Source: Oceanobacillus halophilus (GTDB taxonomy: Bacteria > Bacillota > Bacilli > Bacillales > Amphibacillaceae). Taken from it: a DNA stretch of 64,000 bases. The stretch lies in NCBI RefSeq assembly GCF_003628505.1, contig NZ_RBZP01000003.1, positions 124,001 through 188,000 of the forward strand, given 5' to 3'. Position numbers and translations under genes: made by a program. This document shows positions 16,668 to 26,510 of the stretch, one piece after another; positions within the stretch are counted from its first letter, which is position 1; every line of letters starts with the position of its first letter. The notes under the pieces were generated by a model. It did not search any database and was not told where the DNA came from. It saw only the letters and a program-made list of their open reading frames with translations.

Positions 16668-17867
16668 CTATATGTTGGTGTATCCTTTTTGTTTGAGTGC
16701 TTCGAGGATTTCTTGGATATGCTCCTGGTTTTTGGTTTCGATGGAGAGAAATAGTTGTGCATAGCTCGGGTAGATTTTATCACCGATGTGACTGACAGAG
16801 ATATTTAAGATGTTGCCTTGATGTTCCGTTATCACTTGAAGCACTTTTTCCAGATTCCCTGGTTTATCTTTTAGTATCGTTTGAAATTGCATAAAGCGCC
16901 CGGACTCGACCATACCCCTTTCAATAATTCTTGAAATAAAACTAACATCCACATTTCCGCCACTTATCACAGTTACTACTTTTTTATCTTCTATTGGTAG
17001 TTTTTTATACACCATAGCGGCAAGAGATGCTGCGCCTGAGCCTTCTACTAAGAGTTTGTTGCGTTCTAGTAATAAGAGCATGGTTCGAGCAATCTCCATT
17101 TCATCAACAGTAACGATACCATCCACGAATTTTTCCACAAGACCAAATGGGTGCTGACCGGGGCGTTTAACCGCAATTCCATCTGCCATTGTTGGGGTGG
17201 AATTCACCGTAAGTAATTCTTTTCCTTTTAATGATTCTGCCATACTGGGGCATGCTTCTGCTTCTACACCGTAAACTTTAATCGATGGATTTTTTTCTTT
17301 GACAGCTGCCGCAATCCCAGCAATTAATCCGCCGCCACCTATTGGAACGACAATGACCTCAACATCTGGAAGCTGTTCTAGAATCTCGATTCCAACTGTT
17401 CCTTGTCCTGTAATAATTGCTTCATCATCAAAAGCATGCACAAAAGCTGCTCCTTTTTCATTCTTTAAATCTAAAGCATAGTCTAGTGCGTCATCGAAGA
17501 CATCTCCTTTAAGTTCTACATTTGCACCGTAATCTTTAGTCGCTTGTACTTTGCTTAAAGGGGCTCCGACAGGCATAACAATGGTACATGGGATACCGAG
17601 TATTGAGCTAGCGTAAGCAACACCTTGTGCATGATTTCCAGCTGAAGCGGCAACTACACCTTTTTCTAATTCGTCCTTACTTAGGGATACCAACTTATTA
17701 TAAGAACCTCGGACCTTGAAAGAACCGGTTTTCTGTAAGTTTTCTAACTTTAAATGTACCTCATTTCCTGCATATTCACTGAAAGTTTTTGAATAATCTA
17801 ATGGTGTTTTATGTACAATATGTTTCATTTTTGAGTGAGCTTGAGCAATATCATTATAGGAAATCAT
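16668..17867 (-). CDS. ilvA: Threonine ammonia-lyase (dehydratase) with ACT domain
   Basis: A 399-residue PLP enzyme. The Schiff-base lysine sits in TGSFKVRGSYN (about residue 50), the phosphate loop is VPIGGGGLIAG, and residues about 325-399 form one ACT domain (MQFQTILKDKPGNLEKVLQV). It deaminates threonine to 2-oxobutanoate. The single ACT domain and length resemble the TdcB/IlvA type with one regulatory domain rather than the longer 420-residue Bacillus IlvA. ATG 17867 follows AAGGAG. It could serve isoleucine synthesis or threonine breakdown; no ilv genes are adjacent. Confidence 0.85.
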   Translation of the reverse strand: MISYNDIAQAHSKMKHIVHKTPLDYSKTFSEYAGNEVHLKLENLQKTGSFKVRGSYNKLVSLSKDELEKGVVAASAGNHAQGVAYASSILGIPCTIVMPVGAPLSKVQATKDYGANVELKGDVFDDALDYALDLKNEKGAAFVHAFDDEAIITGQGTVGIEILEQLPDVEVIVVPIGGGGLIAGIAAAVKEKNPSIKVYGVEAEACPSMAESLKGKELLTVNSTPTMADGIAVKRPGQHPFGLVEKFVDGIVTVDEMEIARTMLLLLERNKLLVEGSGAASLAAMVYKKLPIEDKKVVTVISGGNVDVSFISRIIERGMVESGRFMQFQTILKDKPGNLEKVLQVITEHQGNILNISVSHIGDKIYPSYAQLFLSIETKNQEHIQEILEALKQKGYTNI

Positions 17868-18017
17868 GATGCCACTCCTTAGGTTATCAAATTTTATACT
17901 GCTGCTATCTTTTGCTAGTATGGTACGAGTTATTATATTGTATTCTTTCTTTAAATAAAAAAGGTTATCAAATCCTGCTTCTATGAAGTATGGAATGATA
18001 ACTATTTACGTATGAAA

Positions 18018-18047
18018 TTCGACAAAAAACGGGGAGTGACAGGCACC
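18018..18047 (+). repeat. REP-like element, copy 5
   Basis: TTCGACAAAAAACGGGGAGT then GACAGGCACC. It is the first of a pair with an 80-bp step. Confidence 0.85.
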
Positions 18048-18097
18048 GCCCGTTTGCGCCTCTCTCTACAACCCCATTGGTCACACCTGCTCACCCG

Positions 18098-18126
18098 TTC
18101 GACAAAAATCGGGAAGTGACAGGCAC
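18098..18126 (+). repeat. REP-like element, copy 6
   Basis: TTCGACAAAAATCGGGAAGT then GACAGGCAC. It ends 3 bp from the stop codon of the minus-strand hydrolase gene. Confidence 0.9.
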
Positions 18127-18129
18127 TTA

Positions 18130-18990
18130 CTAAGAAAGGAAGTTTTTGATGGTTTGTAGGTATTCTTGGGTTTGTTCGATGTAGGGCATGTGTGCGCTGT
18201 TTTCAAAGACGTGAAATTTGCTGCCGGGGGTTAGTGAACTGAAATATTCAGTTGACTCTGGAGTTGCTTCATCATAGCGACCACAAGTAAACAAAGTTGG
18301 AATCGTGATGGTATGTAACTCATTTGTGCAGTCAAAATCTTTTAAGTTTCCAGTTACATGAAACTCAGATGGTCCCCACATAAGATTGTAAACTTCCTTA
18401 TTCTTATATTTGGCACCATATTTAAGAAACTCTGGTTTTGGATCCATTCGGCATACAAAGTGATTATTAAATATTTCTGTTGCCTCTTTGTATTCGAGTG
18501 TATCTGTGGTGCCGAATTTCTCACATGTATTTAATGTGATTTGTACATTAATCGGTAGTTTTTCGCGATTTCGCTTCTGGTCTTCAGCCCATCTTGGTGC
18601 ACTTAAACAGGGGCTTGAAAAAATGATGCTTTTGACGCCCTCTGGATGTGCCATATAATAAGCGGCGGCTAAGGTAGTTCCCCATGAATGACCGAGAATG
18701 TGAAAGTCATCAAGATGGAGTGCTTCTTTTATTTGAGCTAACTCTTCTACAAATCGGTTGATGTTCCATAGAGAAGTGTCGCTTGGTCTGTCTGAATGCC
18801 CGCATCCTAATTGATCATAAAATATAACCGGGCGATCTTCAGCAAGCTCTTTTAAACCTTGCAAGGAGTAATGCGAAGATCCCGGACCACCATGTAAGAT
18901 AATTACAGGCGTTTTTTCTGTTCCGTTATCATGCATTTGATACCAAACTCTGCCACCTGTTACTTCAATAAAACCATCTCGAACTGACAT
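18130..18990 (-). CDS. pip: Proline-iminopeptidase-family alpha/beta hydrolase
   Basis: A 286-residue enzyme. HGGPGSSHYS forms the oxyanion loop, YDQLGCGHS is typical of the S33 peptidase group, GHSWGTTLAAAY carries the nucleophile (near residue 107), Asp is in CGRYDEATP and His in ENSAHMPYIEQ. Family members release N-terminal proline or hydrolyse related amides. No signal peptide, so it is cytoplasmic. It is transcribed away from bceR. A REP element abuts the stop codon. Confidence 0.82.
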   Translation of the reverse strand: MSVRDGFIEVTGGRVWYQMHDNGTEKTPVIILHGGPGSSHYSLQGLKELAEDRPVIFYDQLGCGHSDRPSDTSLWNINRFVEELAQIKEALHLDDFHILGHSWGTTLAAAYYMAHPEGVKSIIFSSPCLSAPRWAEDQKRNREKLPINVQITLNTCEKFGTTDTLEYKEATEIFNNHFVCRMDPKPEFLKYGAKYKNKEVYNLMWGPSEFHVTGNLKDFDCTNELHTITIPTLFTCGRYDEATPESTEYFSSLTPGSKFHVFENSAHMPYIEQTQEYLQTIKNFLS

Positions 18991-19187
18991 ATATTTTTCC
19001 TCCTAAATTCACTCTGTCTCTATGTTACCATTATTTTCATAAAAATGGTTTATTTAGTGCGGGCCCCGACATCAACCACAGTAGGCTAAACTACTTAATT
19101 TATAGCATTTATAATAAAAACACTCATAGCTGTAACAGAAAAAATGATAGAATGGAAGCATACATTGATAAAAGTGCGGTGGTAATG

Positions 19188-19883
19188 TTGTTTAAAATAA
19201 TGTTAGTTGAAGATGATCGAACACTTTATACAGAAATAAAGGAACGATTAACACAATGGTCATACGAAGTTTGTGGTATAGCTGATTTCAGCATGGTTAT
19301 GGAAGAGTTTACGAAGGAGAAACCGGATTTAGTAATTATCGATATCCAATTGCCAAAATTTGATGGTTTTCATTGGTGCCGGATGATTCGCTCACACTCC
19401 AATGTGCCAATCATTTTTCTATCATCCCGTGATCACCCAACAGACATGGTGATGTCCATGCAACTTGGGGCAGATGATTTTATTCAAAAACCTTTTCATT
19501 TTGACGTGCTTATTGCTAAAATTCAGGCCGTGTTAAGACGAGTCTATAATTACAGCTTGGATACACAAACGAACATTCAAACATGGAACGGCGCAACCAT
19601 TGATTACATGAGGAATACGGTCGCACATGATCATGGAGAAATAGAACTGACGAAAAATGAAATGTTTATTTTGAAAATATTAGTTGAAAATAAAAATAAG
19701 ATTGTTAGTCGTGAAGAGATAATGAAAAGTCTTTGGGATGATGAGCGTTTTGTTAGCGATAATACACTAACTGTTAATGTGAACCGACTCAGAAAAAGTT
19801 TAGGGGAGATTGGCCTTGGAAAACTGATTGAAACCAAAGTGGGACAAGGTTATATGGCTAAAGAAGAGGTATCTGGGACATGA
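19188..19883 (+). CDS. bceR: BceR-type response regulator for peptide antibiotic resistance
   Basis: A 231-residue OmpR-class regulator whose N terminus (FKIMLVEDDRTLYTEIKERL) and central segments (LPKFDGFHWCRMIRS, SSRDHPTDMVMSMQLGADDF) closely follow Bacillus BceR. I use TTG 19188 because it gives the family N terminus; the ATG at 19185 adds one residue. Asp52 is the phosphoacceptor. It overlaps bceS by 4 nt. The operator at 20876 in front of bceA is its expected target. Confidence 0.92.
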   Translation: MFKIMLVEDDRTLYTEIKERLTQWSYEVCGIADFSMVMEEFTKEKPDLVIIDIQLPKFDGFHWCRMIRSHSNVPIIFLSSRDHPTDMVMSMQLGADDFIQKPFHFDVLIAKIQAVLRRVYNYSLDTQTNIQTWNGATIDYMRNTVAHDHGEIELTKNEMFILKILVENKNKIVSREEIMKSLWDDERFVSDNTLTVNVNRLRKSLGEIGLGKLIETKVGQGYMAKEEVSGT

Positions 19884-20884
19884 TGCGAGATTACCTTCGA
19901 GAAAGAAGGAGTTGGATAAGCTTATTTATATTCATGGAGTTGCTTTTACTTTTTTTAGGATACCTGGATACATCCATTCCAATCTCATCTATTTTATATT
20001 TTATATTCCTATCCACCATCATTTTTGTTCTTTTTTTCATTATTCGATATAACCGCGAAACTCGCTTCTATAAAAACTTAGAAGACTGGGAACCAGGGGA
20101 TGATTGGACATCTGTTATTCAAGCAGCGTATCCTTTTGAAATATTATTGGAGGAGAAATTGCAGAGTCAATCGGAATTTTATAAAGAAGCGTTAGATCAG
20201 AAAGCAGTCAGTTTAGAGCAGGAGAAAGATGATTTATTAACGTGGATTCATGAAGTGAAAACACCGTTAACAGCGATGCAGCTTATGCTTGACCGCCTAG
20301 AAGATGATACGTTAAAGCAACAATTAATGTATGAGTGGCTACGCATTCATCTACTGCTAGATCAGCAATTACATCAACGCCGATTACCATTCATGGAAAA
20401 TGATTTATACATGGAAAAAATCGATTTAGAGTCACTTATTGCTAAGGAAATAAGGGCATTACGAACGTGGTGTATACAAAAAGGAATTGGTTTTGACGTA
20501 GGACTGGAAGTAACAGAGATTCTAACTGATGCAAAGTGGTTCAGTTTTATCGTTCGTCAGCTTTTAACGAATGCGGTGAAATATAGTGATTCGTCTGATA
20601 TAGTGGTGAGGTGTTTTAGGAAAAATGAAGCACTACAGCTTACCATTCAAGATCATGGTCGTGGGATTGCGCCAAAGGATTTGCCTCGTATTTTTGATAA
20701 GGGGTTTACATCCACTTCAAATCATCAAGATCATGCCGCAACAGGAATGGGACTTTATTTAACGAAAAAAGCAGCAAATGCATTAAAAATACAAATGGAT
20801 GTTCAATCAAAAGTAGGGAAGGGCACGACCTTCACCTTATTGTTGCCAAAAAAGAATGATTTGCTGGCCATTACAAGCATGTGA
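19880..20884 (+). CDS. bceS: BceS-type intramembrane-sensing histidine kinase
   Basis: A 334-residue kinase. Two membrane helices (about residues 12-30 and 38-56) leave almost no outside loop, the mark of intramembrane-sensing kinases that take their signal from the BceAB transporter. The phosphorylation site is WIHEVKTPLTAM, His124, and the ATPase part has NAVKYS, DHGRGI and GMGLYL. Its stop codon lies inside the bceA operator palindrome (20876-20901). Confidence 0.92.
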   Translation: MMRDYLRERRSWISLFIFMELLLLFLGYLDTSIPISSILYFIFLSTIIFVLFFIIRYNRETRFYKNLEDWEPGDDWTSVIQAAYPFEILLEEKLQSQSEFYKEALDQKAVSLEQEKDDLLTWIHEVKTPLTAMQLMLDRLEDDTLKQQLMYEWLRIHLLLDQQLHQRRLPFMENDLYMEKIDLESLIAKEIRALRTWCIQKGIGFDVGLEVTEILTDAKWFSFIVRQLLTNAVKYSDSSDIVVRCFRKNEALQLTIQDHGRGIAPKDLPRIFDKGFTSTSNHQDHAATGMGLYLTKKAANALKIQMDVQSKVGKGTTFTLLLPKKNDLLAITSM

Positions 20885-20901
20885 CAACATTGTCACATGC
20901 T
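20876..20901 (+). promoter_or_regulatory. BceR operator upstream of bceA
   Basis: A perfect 12-2-12 palindrome: AGCATGTGACAA, CA, TTGTCACATGCT. The inner TGACA-N4-TGTCA agrees with the TNACA-N4-TGTNA pattern of BceR-like regulators. There is no T run, so it is not a good terminator. A TATGAT -10 box lies at 20949-20954 with no clear -35, as expected for an activated promoter. Confidence 0.85.
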
Positions 20902-20978
20902 TTGCTCATTTGTTCGGTAATTCGAAGGAAAAAATGTTTTGTTTTTCTTATGATAGTTACATAAGGAGTTGATTCACG

Positions 20979-21740
20979 ATGAACATATTAGAAGCGAATA
21001 AAATTTACAAAAGCTATGGAAATAAATTGAATAAGCAAGAAGTTTTAAAGGCCGTTGACATTCAGGTGGAAAAAGGGGAATTTGTAGGAATTATGGGGGC
21101 GTCTGGTTCTGGGAAAACAACGTTACTGAATGTGCTTTCCTCCATTGATAAAGTAACTCAAGGGTCGATTAAAATAGAGGGCCAAGAATTTACGAAAATG
21201 AAAGACAAAAAGCTAGCGGAATTTCGGAAACATCATTTAGGATTTATTTTTCAGGACTATAATTTACTGGATACATTGACCGTTAAAGAGAATATCATGT
21301 TGCCACTAACCATTAAAAAGGTACCGAAAAAACAGGCGCAATCTATGTTTGCATCTGTTGCTAAGGAATTGGGAATATATGAAGTGAAAGATAAGTATCC
21401 GAATGAAATATCTGGTGGGCAAAAACAACGTACTTCGGCAGCGCGTGCGTTTATTCATGAGCCAAGCATTATATTTGCGGATGAGCCAACCGGGGCACTG
21501 GATTCGAAATCTGCTTCCGATTTGTTAAATAAATTAAGTGATTTAAATGAAAAAAGGGAAGCAACGATAGTTATGGTTACACACGATCCTCTGGCGGCTA
21601 GTTATTGCAGCAGAGTGATTTTTATAAAAGATGGCCAGATTTATACGCAACTTAACAAGGGTGATGAAACAAGACAGGCATTCTTTAACGACATTATTAA
21701 GACACAAGGTGTGTTAGGTGGCGTACAGTATGAGCATTAA
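20979..21740 (+). CDS. bceA: BceA-type ABC transporter ATPase
   Basis: A 253-residue ATPase: Walker [11 protein letters not shown]-loop [12 protein letters not shown], signature [10 protein letters not shown], Walker [15 protein letters not shown]. It drives BceB in bacitracin-type resistance, probably freeing lipid II cycle intermediates from the antibiotic, and with BceB senses flux for BceS. RBS AAGGAG is at 20963. It overlaps bceB by 11 nt. Confidence 0.93.
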   Translation: MNILEANKIYKSYGNKLNKQEVLKAVDIQVEKGEFVGIMGASGSGKTTLLNVLSSIDKVTQGSIKIEGQEFTKMKDKKLAEFRKHHLGFIFQDYNLLDTLTVKENIMLPLTIKKVPKKQAQSMFASVAKELGIYEVKDKYPNEISGGQKQRTSAARAFIHEPSIIFADEPTGALDSKSASDLLNKLSDLNEKREATIVMVTHDPLAASYCSRVIFIKDGQIYTQLNKGDETRQAFFNDIIKTQGVLGGVQYEH

Positions 21741-23679
21741 TCAACTCATTTTTCGTAATTTGAAAAAGAACTTGAAGAACTATTATCTGTACGTTTTTGC
21801 GCTCATTTTTAGTGTTGCTTTATATTTTGCCTTTGTTACTTTGCAGTTCGATCCAGCGATGGATGAAACGGAAGGATCGATCAAAGGTGCTGCAGCATTA
21901 AAGACCGGTGCTGCCGGAATGATAGCCATTATAACGGTATTTTTAATTTACGCTAATAATCTTTTTATTAAGCGAAGAAGTAAAGAAATTGGTTTGTTTC
22001 AACTAGTTGGTCTAACGAAAGGGAAAATATTTCAGATTCTAAGCGCTGAAAATTTACTGTTGTATTTTGGGTCTATGGTAGTTGGGATATTTTTAGGTTT
22101 TGCTTCTTCTAAATTGTTGATGATGGTTTTGATAAAGATATTAGGAATTGAAGCAGTAGCGGAGTTGCGGTTTTCTCCGGAAGCTTTGCTGCAAACAGTG
22201 ATTGTGTTTGCTGGAATTTACTTGGTTATCATGTTAATGAATGCCCTGTTTATCCGGAAACAGCGAATTTTAAATCTCTTTCAAGCAAGTTCTAAAACGG
22301 AAGTGAAGAGGTTGCGAATATCCGCTTTAGAAATGATTATCGGTTTGTTGGGAATTGTTTTCATCGGTTTTGGCTATTATTTGTCTACCAAACTTTTTGG
22401 TGGTGACTTTACAGGGATGAATGAGTTAATGATAGCGATGATGGTTATTTTAGGAACTGTTATTATTGGAACGTATTTCTTTTACAAAGGATCTGTTAGC
22501 TTTATTTTTAATATTATCCGGAAAAAAAGTAATGGATATTTGCCTATTAATAAGGTGATGTCCTTGTCATCGATTATGTTTCGGATGAAATCCAATTCGA
22601 TATTGTTAACGGTAATTACAACAGTATCTGCTTTAGCTATTGGACTTTTATCATTGACTTATATTTCCTATTATTCGGCAGAAAAGGTGGCTGATCAGGC
22701 GGTTGCGCATCAATTTTCGATTCCTCATTTGGAGAATGCAGAGCTTTTCATCGAGGCACTGGAAGAAGAAGGAATTGATTATTCCAAGGAAGAATTCGAT
22801 ATACTCAGTGTCGTAATCGATTTAAGTGATATGGTGGAATTGAACGATAATGTGGAGTATAATTTCGACCCAAGTGTAACATCCATAGTTGTCATGAATG
22901 ATTTGTGGCTGGAGGATATAGACGTTGCTCCTGATAAAAGTGTATTTGTGAACTCTACTGAAGCGATGAAACAAACATTACCGTTTAATGATTCAGGGGT
23001 ATTCACGTTAAAAGGGAAAAGTCAGGAGATTGAACTGGAGTATTTAGGGGTACAGGAAAAAAGAGTTATGCCATTACGGCTAACGAATGGAGGGTTTCCT
23101 ATAGCAGTTGTTGATGATGCAGTTTATCAGCAATTAGCAGTTGATAAGGATCCTTCCGTACAGGGAAACTTCTCAGTCTATGTGGGAATTGATATAGCGG
23201 ATAGTGGAGAATTGAAAAAAGCAAATGACATATATAAGCGTCTAAACCTGGATGAGTGGGTAGGACATGAGTCAAGATTGGAAGTGAGCACCTCCCAAAA
23301 ACAAAATATGGGTCTCATGATGTTTCTTGTTGGTTTCTTAGGTCTAACCTTTCTCGTAACATCTGGCTATATCCTTTATTTCAAACAGATGGATGAAAGT
23401 GAAGAAGAAAATTCAAGTTATACTATATTGAGAAAATTAGGTTATACAAATGGCGATTTATTAAATGGCATCAAAATCAAGCAAATGTTCAACTTTGGAA
23501 TTCCATTGGTAGTAGGCCTAAGTCACAGTTATTTCGCCGTGAAATCAGGCTGGTTTTTTTTCGGTACGGAACTATGGACGCCAATGATTATCGTCATGAT
23601 GCTGTATACACTGCTCTACTCCATCTTCGGCATTCTATCCGTTTTAAACTATAAAAAAGTAATAAAAGAAGCATTATAG
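21730..23679 (+). CDS. bceB: BceB-type ABC transporter permease
   Basis: A 649-residue permease. ATG 21730 gives the family N terminus [20 protein letters not shown] and has AGGTGG 9 bp upstream. Ten membrane helices are expected; the large outside domain between helices 7 and 8 (about residues 320-530) is present and would bind the peptide antibiotic or its target. The C terminus ends normally. A hairpin made from a REP-like copy lies 9 bp after the stop and probably terminates the operon. Confidence 0.93.
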   Translation: MSINQLIFRNLKKNLKNYYLYVFALIFSVALYFAFVTLQFDPAMDETEGSIKGAAALKTGAAGMIAIITVFLIYANNLFIKRRSKEIGLFQLVGLTKGKIFQILSAENLLLYFGSMVVGIFLGFASSKLLMMVLIKILGIEAVAELRFSPEALLQTVIVFAGIYLVIMLMNALFIRKQRILNLFQASSKTEVKRLRISALEMIIGLLGIVFIGFGYYLSTKLFGGDFTGMNELMIAMMVILGTVIIGTYFFYKGSVSFIFNIIRKKSNGYLPINKVMSLSSIMFRMKSNSILLTVITTVSALAIGLLSLTYISYYSAEKVADQAVAHQFSIPHLENAELFIEALEEEGIDYSKEEFDILSVVIDLSDMVELNDNVEYNFDPSVTSIVVMNDLWLEDIDVAPDKSVFVNSTEAMKQTLPFNDSGVFTLKGKSQEIELEYLGVQEKRVMPLRLTNGGFPIAVVDDAVYQQLAVDKDPSVQGNFSVYVGIDIADSGELKKANDIYKRLNLDEWVGHESRLEVSTSQKQNMGLMMFLVGFLGLTFLVTSGYILYFKQMDESEEENSSYTILRKLGYTNGDLLNGIKIKQMFNFGIPLVVGLSHSYFAVKSGWFFFGTELWTPMIIVMMLYTLLYSIFGILSVLNYKKVIKEAL

Positions 23680-23688
23680 AACAACCAC

Positions 23689-23722
23689 CCGGGGAGTGCC
23701 TGTCACTCCCCGGTTTTTGTTG
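23689..23722 (+). terminator. REP-like copy 7 (reverse orientation) forming the bceB terminator
   Basis: CCGGGGAGTG (23689-23698) pairs with CACTCCCCGG (23704-23713), followed by TTTTTG. The sequence is the reverse complement of the REP core (GCCTGTCACTCCCCGGTTTT), so the repeat itself supplies the terminator. Confidence 0.85.
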
Positions 23723-23733
23723 TGCAGTAAAAC

Positions 23734-24657
23734 TCAAGGAGCAGTAGGGCTTTGGGGTTCGACAAATTTCGGGGAGTGACAGGCACCGGTTTGATTCCAC
23801 TCTCTTTTATTCATGCCATGCAAAATCCATGGTGATGGAAGTTGAAACGAATGATTAGGTGGTAAGGTTTGAGCTTCTTCCTTTGTTAAATCCATCCATA
23901 TGTATGCTTCCGATTTGGTTTGTTTTAGTACTTTTTCGTAATCTTTTGAGATGGTTTCCCACAAACCTGCTTGGTTGGTTATGTCACTCCACGGATAGAC
24001 AGCATGTAGGTAATAATGCTTTTTCTGATCCGTTTTCGTGATGAGGAAACGTGTTTGTTTATCATTTTCATAGAATGACCATTTTTGTAGGTCTTCATTG
24101 TTAAATAACTCCCAGGATGCGGGGAAGGGGTAGTAACACTCATATGGGAAAAGGTTTGAATTTTCCACATATGCTTGGTGTACCCATTCCTTTTTTCGTT
24201 GCAAATCATGAACTTCATTCCAAGTTTTTGCTCCAGCCACTAAAGCGGAAGTATCTTTAGTCAGCGCACCGTGTAATGCTGTTAGTTTTTTAAGCTTTAG
24301 TTTTTCCAAAACACGACGTGCAGCTGCATTATCTTCTTGCGTATTCGCTCCAACCCATTGAATATCTTCGGAACGAAAGGCCTCCTGCATGACATAAGAC
24401 ATCAATTCTGTAGCCAAATCGCTCCCTCTAAATCTGCGGTCGCTTCGCAATCTTCCAAGCATTGCATGGTGTTTGGCATAGATAGAATAGCCACCTATAC
24501 TGACCAATTGTCCATCTAAAAATAAACCATATAGGCGATTATTTCCCCTCACTAATCGAGGGAAGACACGTTGGACATAGTCATCCTTCATACCTGTGTC
24601 CATCGCTTCAAGATGCGGGTAGTCCTCATCGGTTAATAAGCGGATTAGTTTCTCCAA
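23734..24657 (-). CDS. GNAT-family N-acetyltransferase with a repeat-encoded C-terminal tail
   Basis: A 307-residue protein. The GNAT core is in the first half: LVSIGGYSIYAKHHAMLGRL forms strand 4 and RSDRRFRGSDLATELMSYV the acetyl-CoA loop (R-x-x-G-x-G/S-like), then NTQEDNAAARRVLEKL. The second half is a less recognisable domain. TTG 24657 follows GGAGGGAG. The last 18 or so residues (from GACHSPKFVE) are translated from REP copy 8, so the native stop seems to have been lost on insertion. Substrate unknown. Confidence 0.75.
   Translation of the reverse strand: MEKLIRLLTDEDYPHLEAMDTGMKDDYVQRVFPRLVRGNNRLYGLFLDGQLVSIGGYSIYAKHHAMLGRLRSDRRFRGSDLATELMSYVMQEAFRSEDIQWVGANTQEDNAAARRVLEKLKLKKLTALHGALTKDTSALVAGAKTWNEVHDLQRKKEWVHQAYVENSNLFPYECYYPFPASWELFNNEDLQKWSFYENDKQTRFLITKTDQKKHYYLHAVYPWSDITNQAGLWETISKDYEKVLKQTKSEAYIWMDLTKEEAQTLPPNHSFQLPSPWILHGMNKREWNQTGACHSPKFVEPQSPTAP
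23758..23787 (+). repeat. REP-like element, copy 8, inside the 3' end of a GNAT gene
   Basis: TTCGACAAATTTCGGGGAGT then GACAGGCACC. It is preceded by GGGCTTTGGGG. It is read on the minus strand as the tail of the acetyltransferase gene. Confidence 0.9.
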
Positions 24658-24735
24658 TTATGTCACTCCCTCCATTTTTTCTTCTTCTATAATGCCATTA
24701 CTCTATATCTAAAACAATCAAAATGGAGCAACATT

Positions 24736-25596
24736 TTATTGGTATTCCTGAAGAAAGTAGGTTACCTTCTGATTGGTTTCCCGAGAATCTTTACCTAGCC
24801 ATATCAGATGTCCCCATGAATCGAGTACGGTTAGACTGGAAAAGGAAATATATTCCTGAGCAAAATGCGCATGCTCTATTGGTACGGAACTATCGTGGAG
24901 AGAATGCATGACGTGGGTTGGACAAGTGATTTGTTGTAAAACTTCTTTTGATAATTCACTATTCTGCTTTAAGTCCAAGAGAAATCCCTGACCAGACCGC
25001 TGTCGGTGATTCATCTTGCAGACTTCTATTACATCCGTATCTTCCATTTTCTCCTTCACTTCAGGATAAGATAGCTTACTAAAAGATGGTATCATTTGCT
25101 TAAAGATAAACGTTGGAAAAGCTCTACTCATAATGGAAAACATCGCCCAAGTATATTTTTCAACAGGCGGTCGGAATATCACATTCGCAATTTTATAGTT
25201 AGTATCTTGTGGAGTGAGCCATTCTTTGGTTACAGCACTTTGCAAAGTTAACGTTTTAACTCGGTCCGGATAGTTAGCTGAAAAACAGATCCCTGTTGGT
25301 CCACCTGCTGATATTGCTATAATATGAGCCTTATCTACATGTAAATGATTCAAGAGCTCAACATAATACTGGCAGGCTACATTTAAATTGACGCCTATCT
25401 CTTTTGATATTTTCCCATAACCTGCTCTGGAAGGAGTAATTATCATGAAACTATTTTCGACTAAAAACTCGTATCCAAATGTCTCCATACAATTAGAATG
25501 TCCTCCATGAAAAACGAGAATAGGAGCACCTTCTCCAACTAAAGTATATTCCATTTGATAATCATCTACAGAAAAAAGCACCTTTCTTCGTTTCAT
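24736..25596 (-). CDS. Alpha/beta-fold hydrolase
   Basis: A 286-residue hydrolase. FHGGHSN is the oxyanion loop, IAISAGGPTG holds the nucleophile (first Gly of GxSxG replaced by Ala), PSRAGYG is present, and LDSWGHLIWLG supplies the His. Cytoplasmic; substrate unknown. Its start overlaps the stop of the upstream GNAT gene by 4 nt, so both form an operon. Confidence 0.78.
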   Translation of the reverse strand: MKRRKVLFSVDDYQMEYTLVGEGAPILVFHGGHSNCMETFGYEFLVENSFMIITPSRAGYGKISKEIGVNLNVACQYYVELLNHLHVDKAHIIAISAGGPTGICFSANYPDRVKTLTLQSAVTKEWLTPQDTNYKIANVIFRPPVEKYTWAMFSIMSRAFPTFIFKQMIPSFSKLSYPEVKEKMEDTDVIEVCKMNHRQRSGQGFLLDLKQNSELSKEVLQQITCPTHVMHSLHDSSVPIEHAHFAQEYISFSSLTVLDSWGHLIWLGKDSRETNQKVTYFLQEYQ

Positions 25597-26150
25597 GGAC
25601 TTTCTCCTTTATTTTCCCACTCGTTCTGAAGTAAAGAAAAAATAAAAGCATCATGGGATTGATTATTCTGATATAAATAGCCTCTAAGCACGCCTTCCTT
25701 TTTAAAGCCAAGACGCATTAACAATTGAATGGAGGCTTCATTTTGTGGGAAAGTAATTGCTCCCATTCGATAGATATTCAAGTTGTTAAAGGAATATCTG
25801 AATACTTCTTGAACAGCCTCAATCGTTATACCTTTACGCCAGTGTGCAGGATGTAATTCGAACCCAATATCTGCTCGTTTGTTTCGGAAATTCAAATTAT
25901 TTAATCCTACTGTTCCAATAAAATCTCCTGTTTCTTTTAAAACAATTCCCCATCTGATTCCTCTTCTGCTTTCAAAAGTTTCCTGGAACGATTGGATGAT
26001 CATCAGTGCTTGATCAATGCTTTTTAAAGGATCCATCCCGTAATATTTTATTACCTCATCACGAGACAGCACATTGTAAAATTGCTCGGTATATTTTTCT
26101 GTTACTTTCACTAGTCGTAACCGCTCTGTTTCAAGCTTTTGAAACTTCAC
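25593..26150 (-). CDS. RimJ/RimL-type GNAT N-acetyltransferase
   Basis: A 185-residue acetyltransferase. It opens with LETERLRLVKVTEKYTEQFY, has DFIGTVGLNNLNFRNKRADI and GFELHPAHWRKGITIEAVQE (acetyl-CoA pocket) and ends RLGFKKEGVLRGYLYQNN, all typical of the group that modifies ribosomal proteins or small amines. First gene of a two-gene operon with the hydrolase at 24736. The exact acceptor is unknown. Confidence 0.85.
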   Translation of the reverse strand: MKFQKLETERLRLVKVTEKYTEQFYNVLSRDEVIKYYGMDPLKSIDQALMIIQSFQETFESRRGIRWGIVLKETGDFIGTVGLNNLNFRNKRADIGFELHPAHWRKGITIEAVQEVFRYSFNNLNIYRMGAITFPQNEASIQLLMRLGFKKEGVLRGYLYQNNQSHDAFIFSLLQNEWENKGESP

Positions 26151-26386
26151 TCAGACTCCCCCTGAACTTTTGTTAAATTACATATGAAACTATTACGATT
26201 CAACTTTTATTCTAGCACACGGAAGCAGCTATTAATGGTATAGGAATGAATTGACAGAAAATAGACAAATCAGGGGGAGTGCAGAAAACTATCGTATACG
26301 TTTGTCTTTAGAGAAGATCAGAAAGGTTTCTACTATATACAACATAATTACTATAATAAATAAAATAATCTAAATATTTAGTTTAT

Positions 26387-26430
26387 AGTGACATAACTCA
26401 CATCCTACGTGCACATTTATGATTTATGAT
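26387..26430 (+). promoter_or_regulatory. Crp/Fnr-type box and promoter of the CuA heme-copper cluster
   Basis: AGTGA-CATAAC-TCACA (26387-26402) matches TGTGA-N6-TCACA with one change. TATGAT at 26425-26430 is a -10 box, placing the centre of the box about 42 bp before the start site, the class II activator position. The same arrangement precedes scdA. The remainder of 26151-26510 holds no gene. Confidence 0.75.
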
Positions 26431-26510
26431 GATGACGGTTACAGTATTTATTCTTATAAAATTCTTAAAAAACATGGGAAAGGGAAGTTTGTAAAAAGGG
26501 AGGATTTCAA

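Noticed and set aside
16436-16783. 115-residue minus-strand frame
   Set aside because: It consists of terminator, REP copies 3 and 4 and an out-of-frame part of ilvA.
17868-18017. T-box or leucine/isoleucine leader before the threonine dehydratase
   Set aside because: The T-box sequence AGGGTGGNACCGCG and a leader peptide are both absent.
20876-20901. Palindrome considered as terminator of bceRS
   Set aside because: No T run follows; position and TGACA-N4-TGTCA core match a BceR operator.
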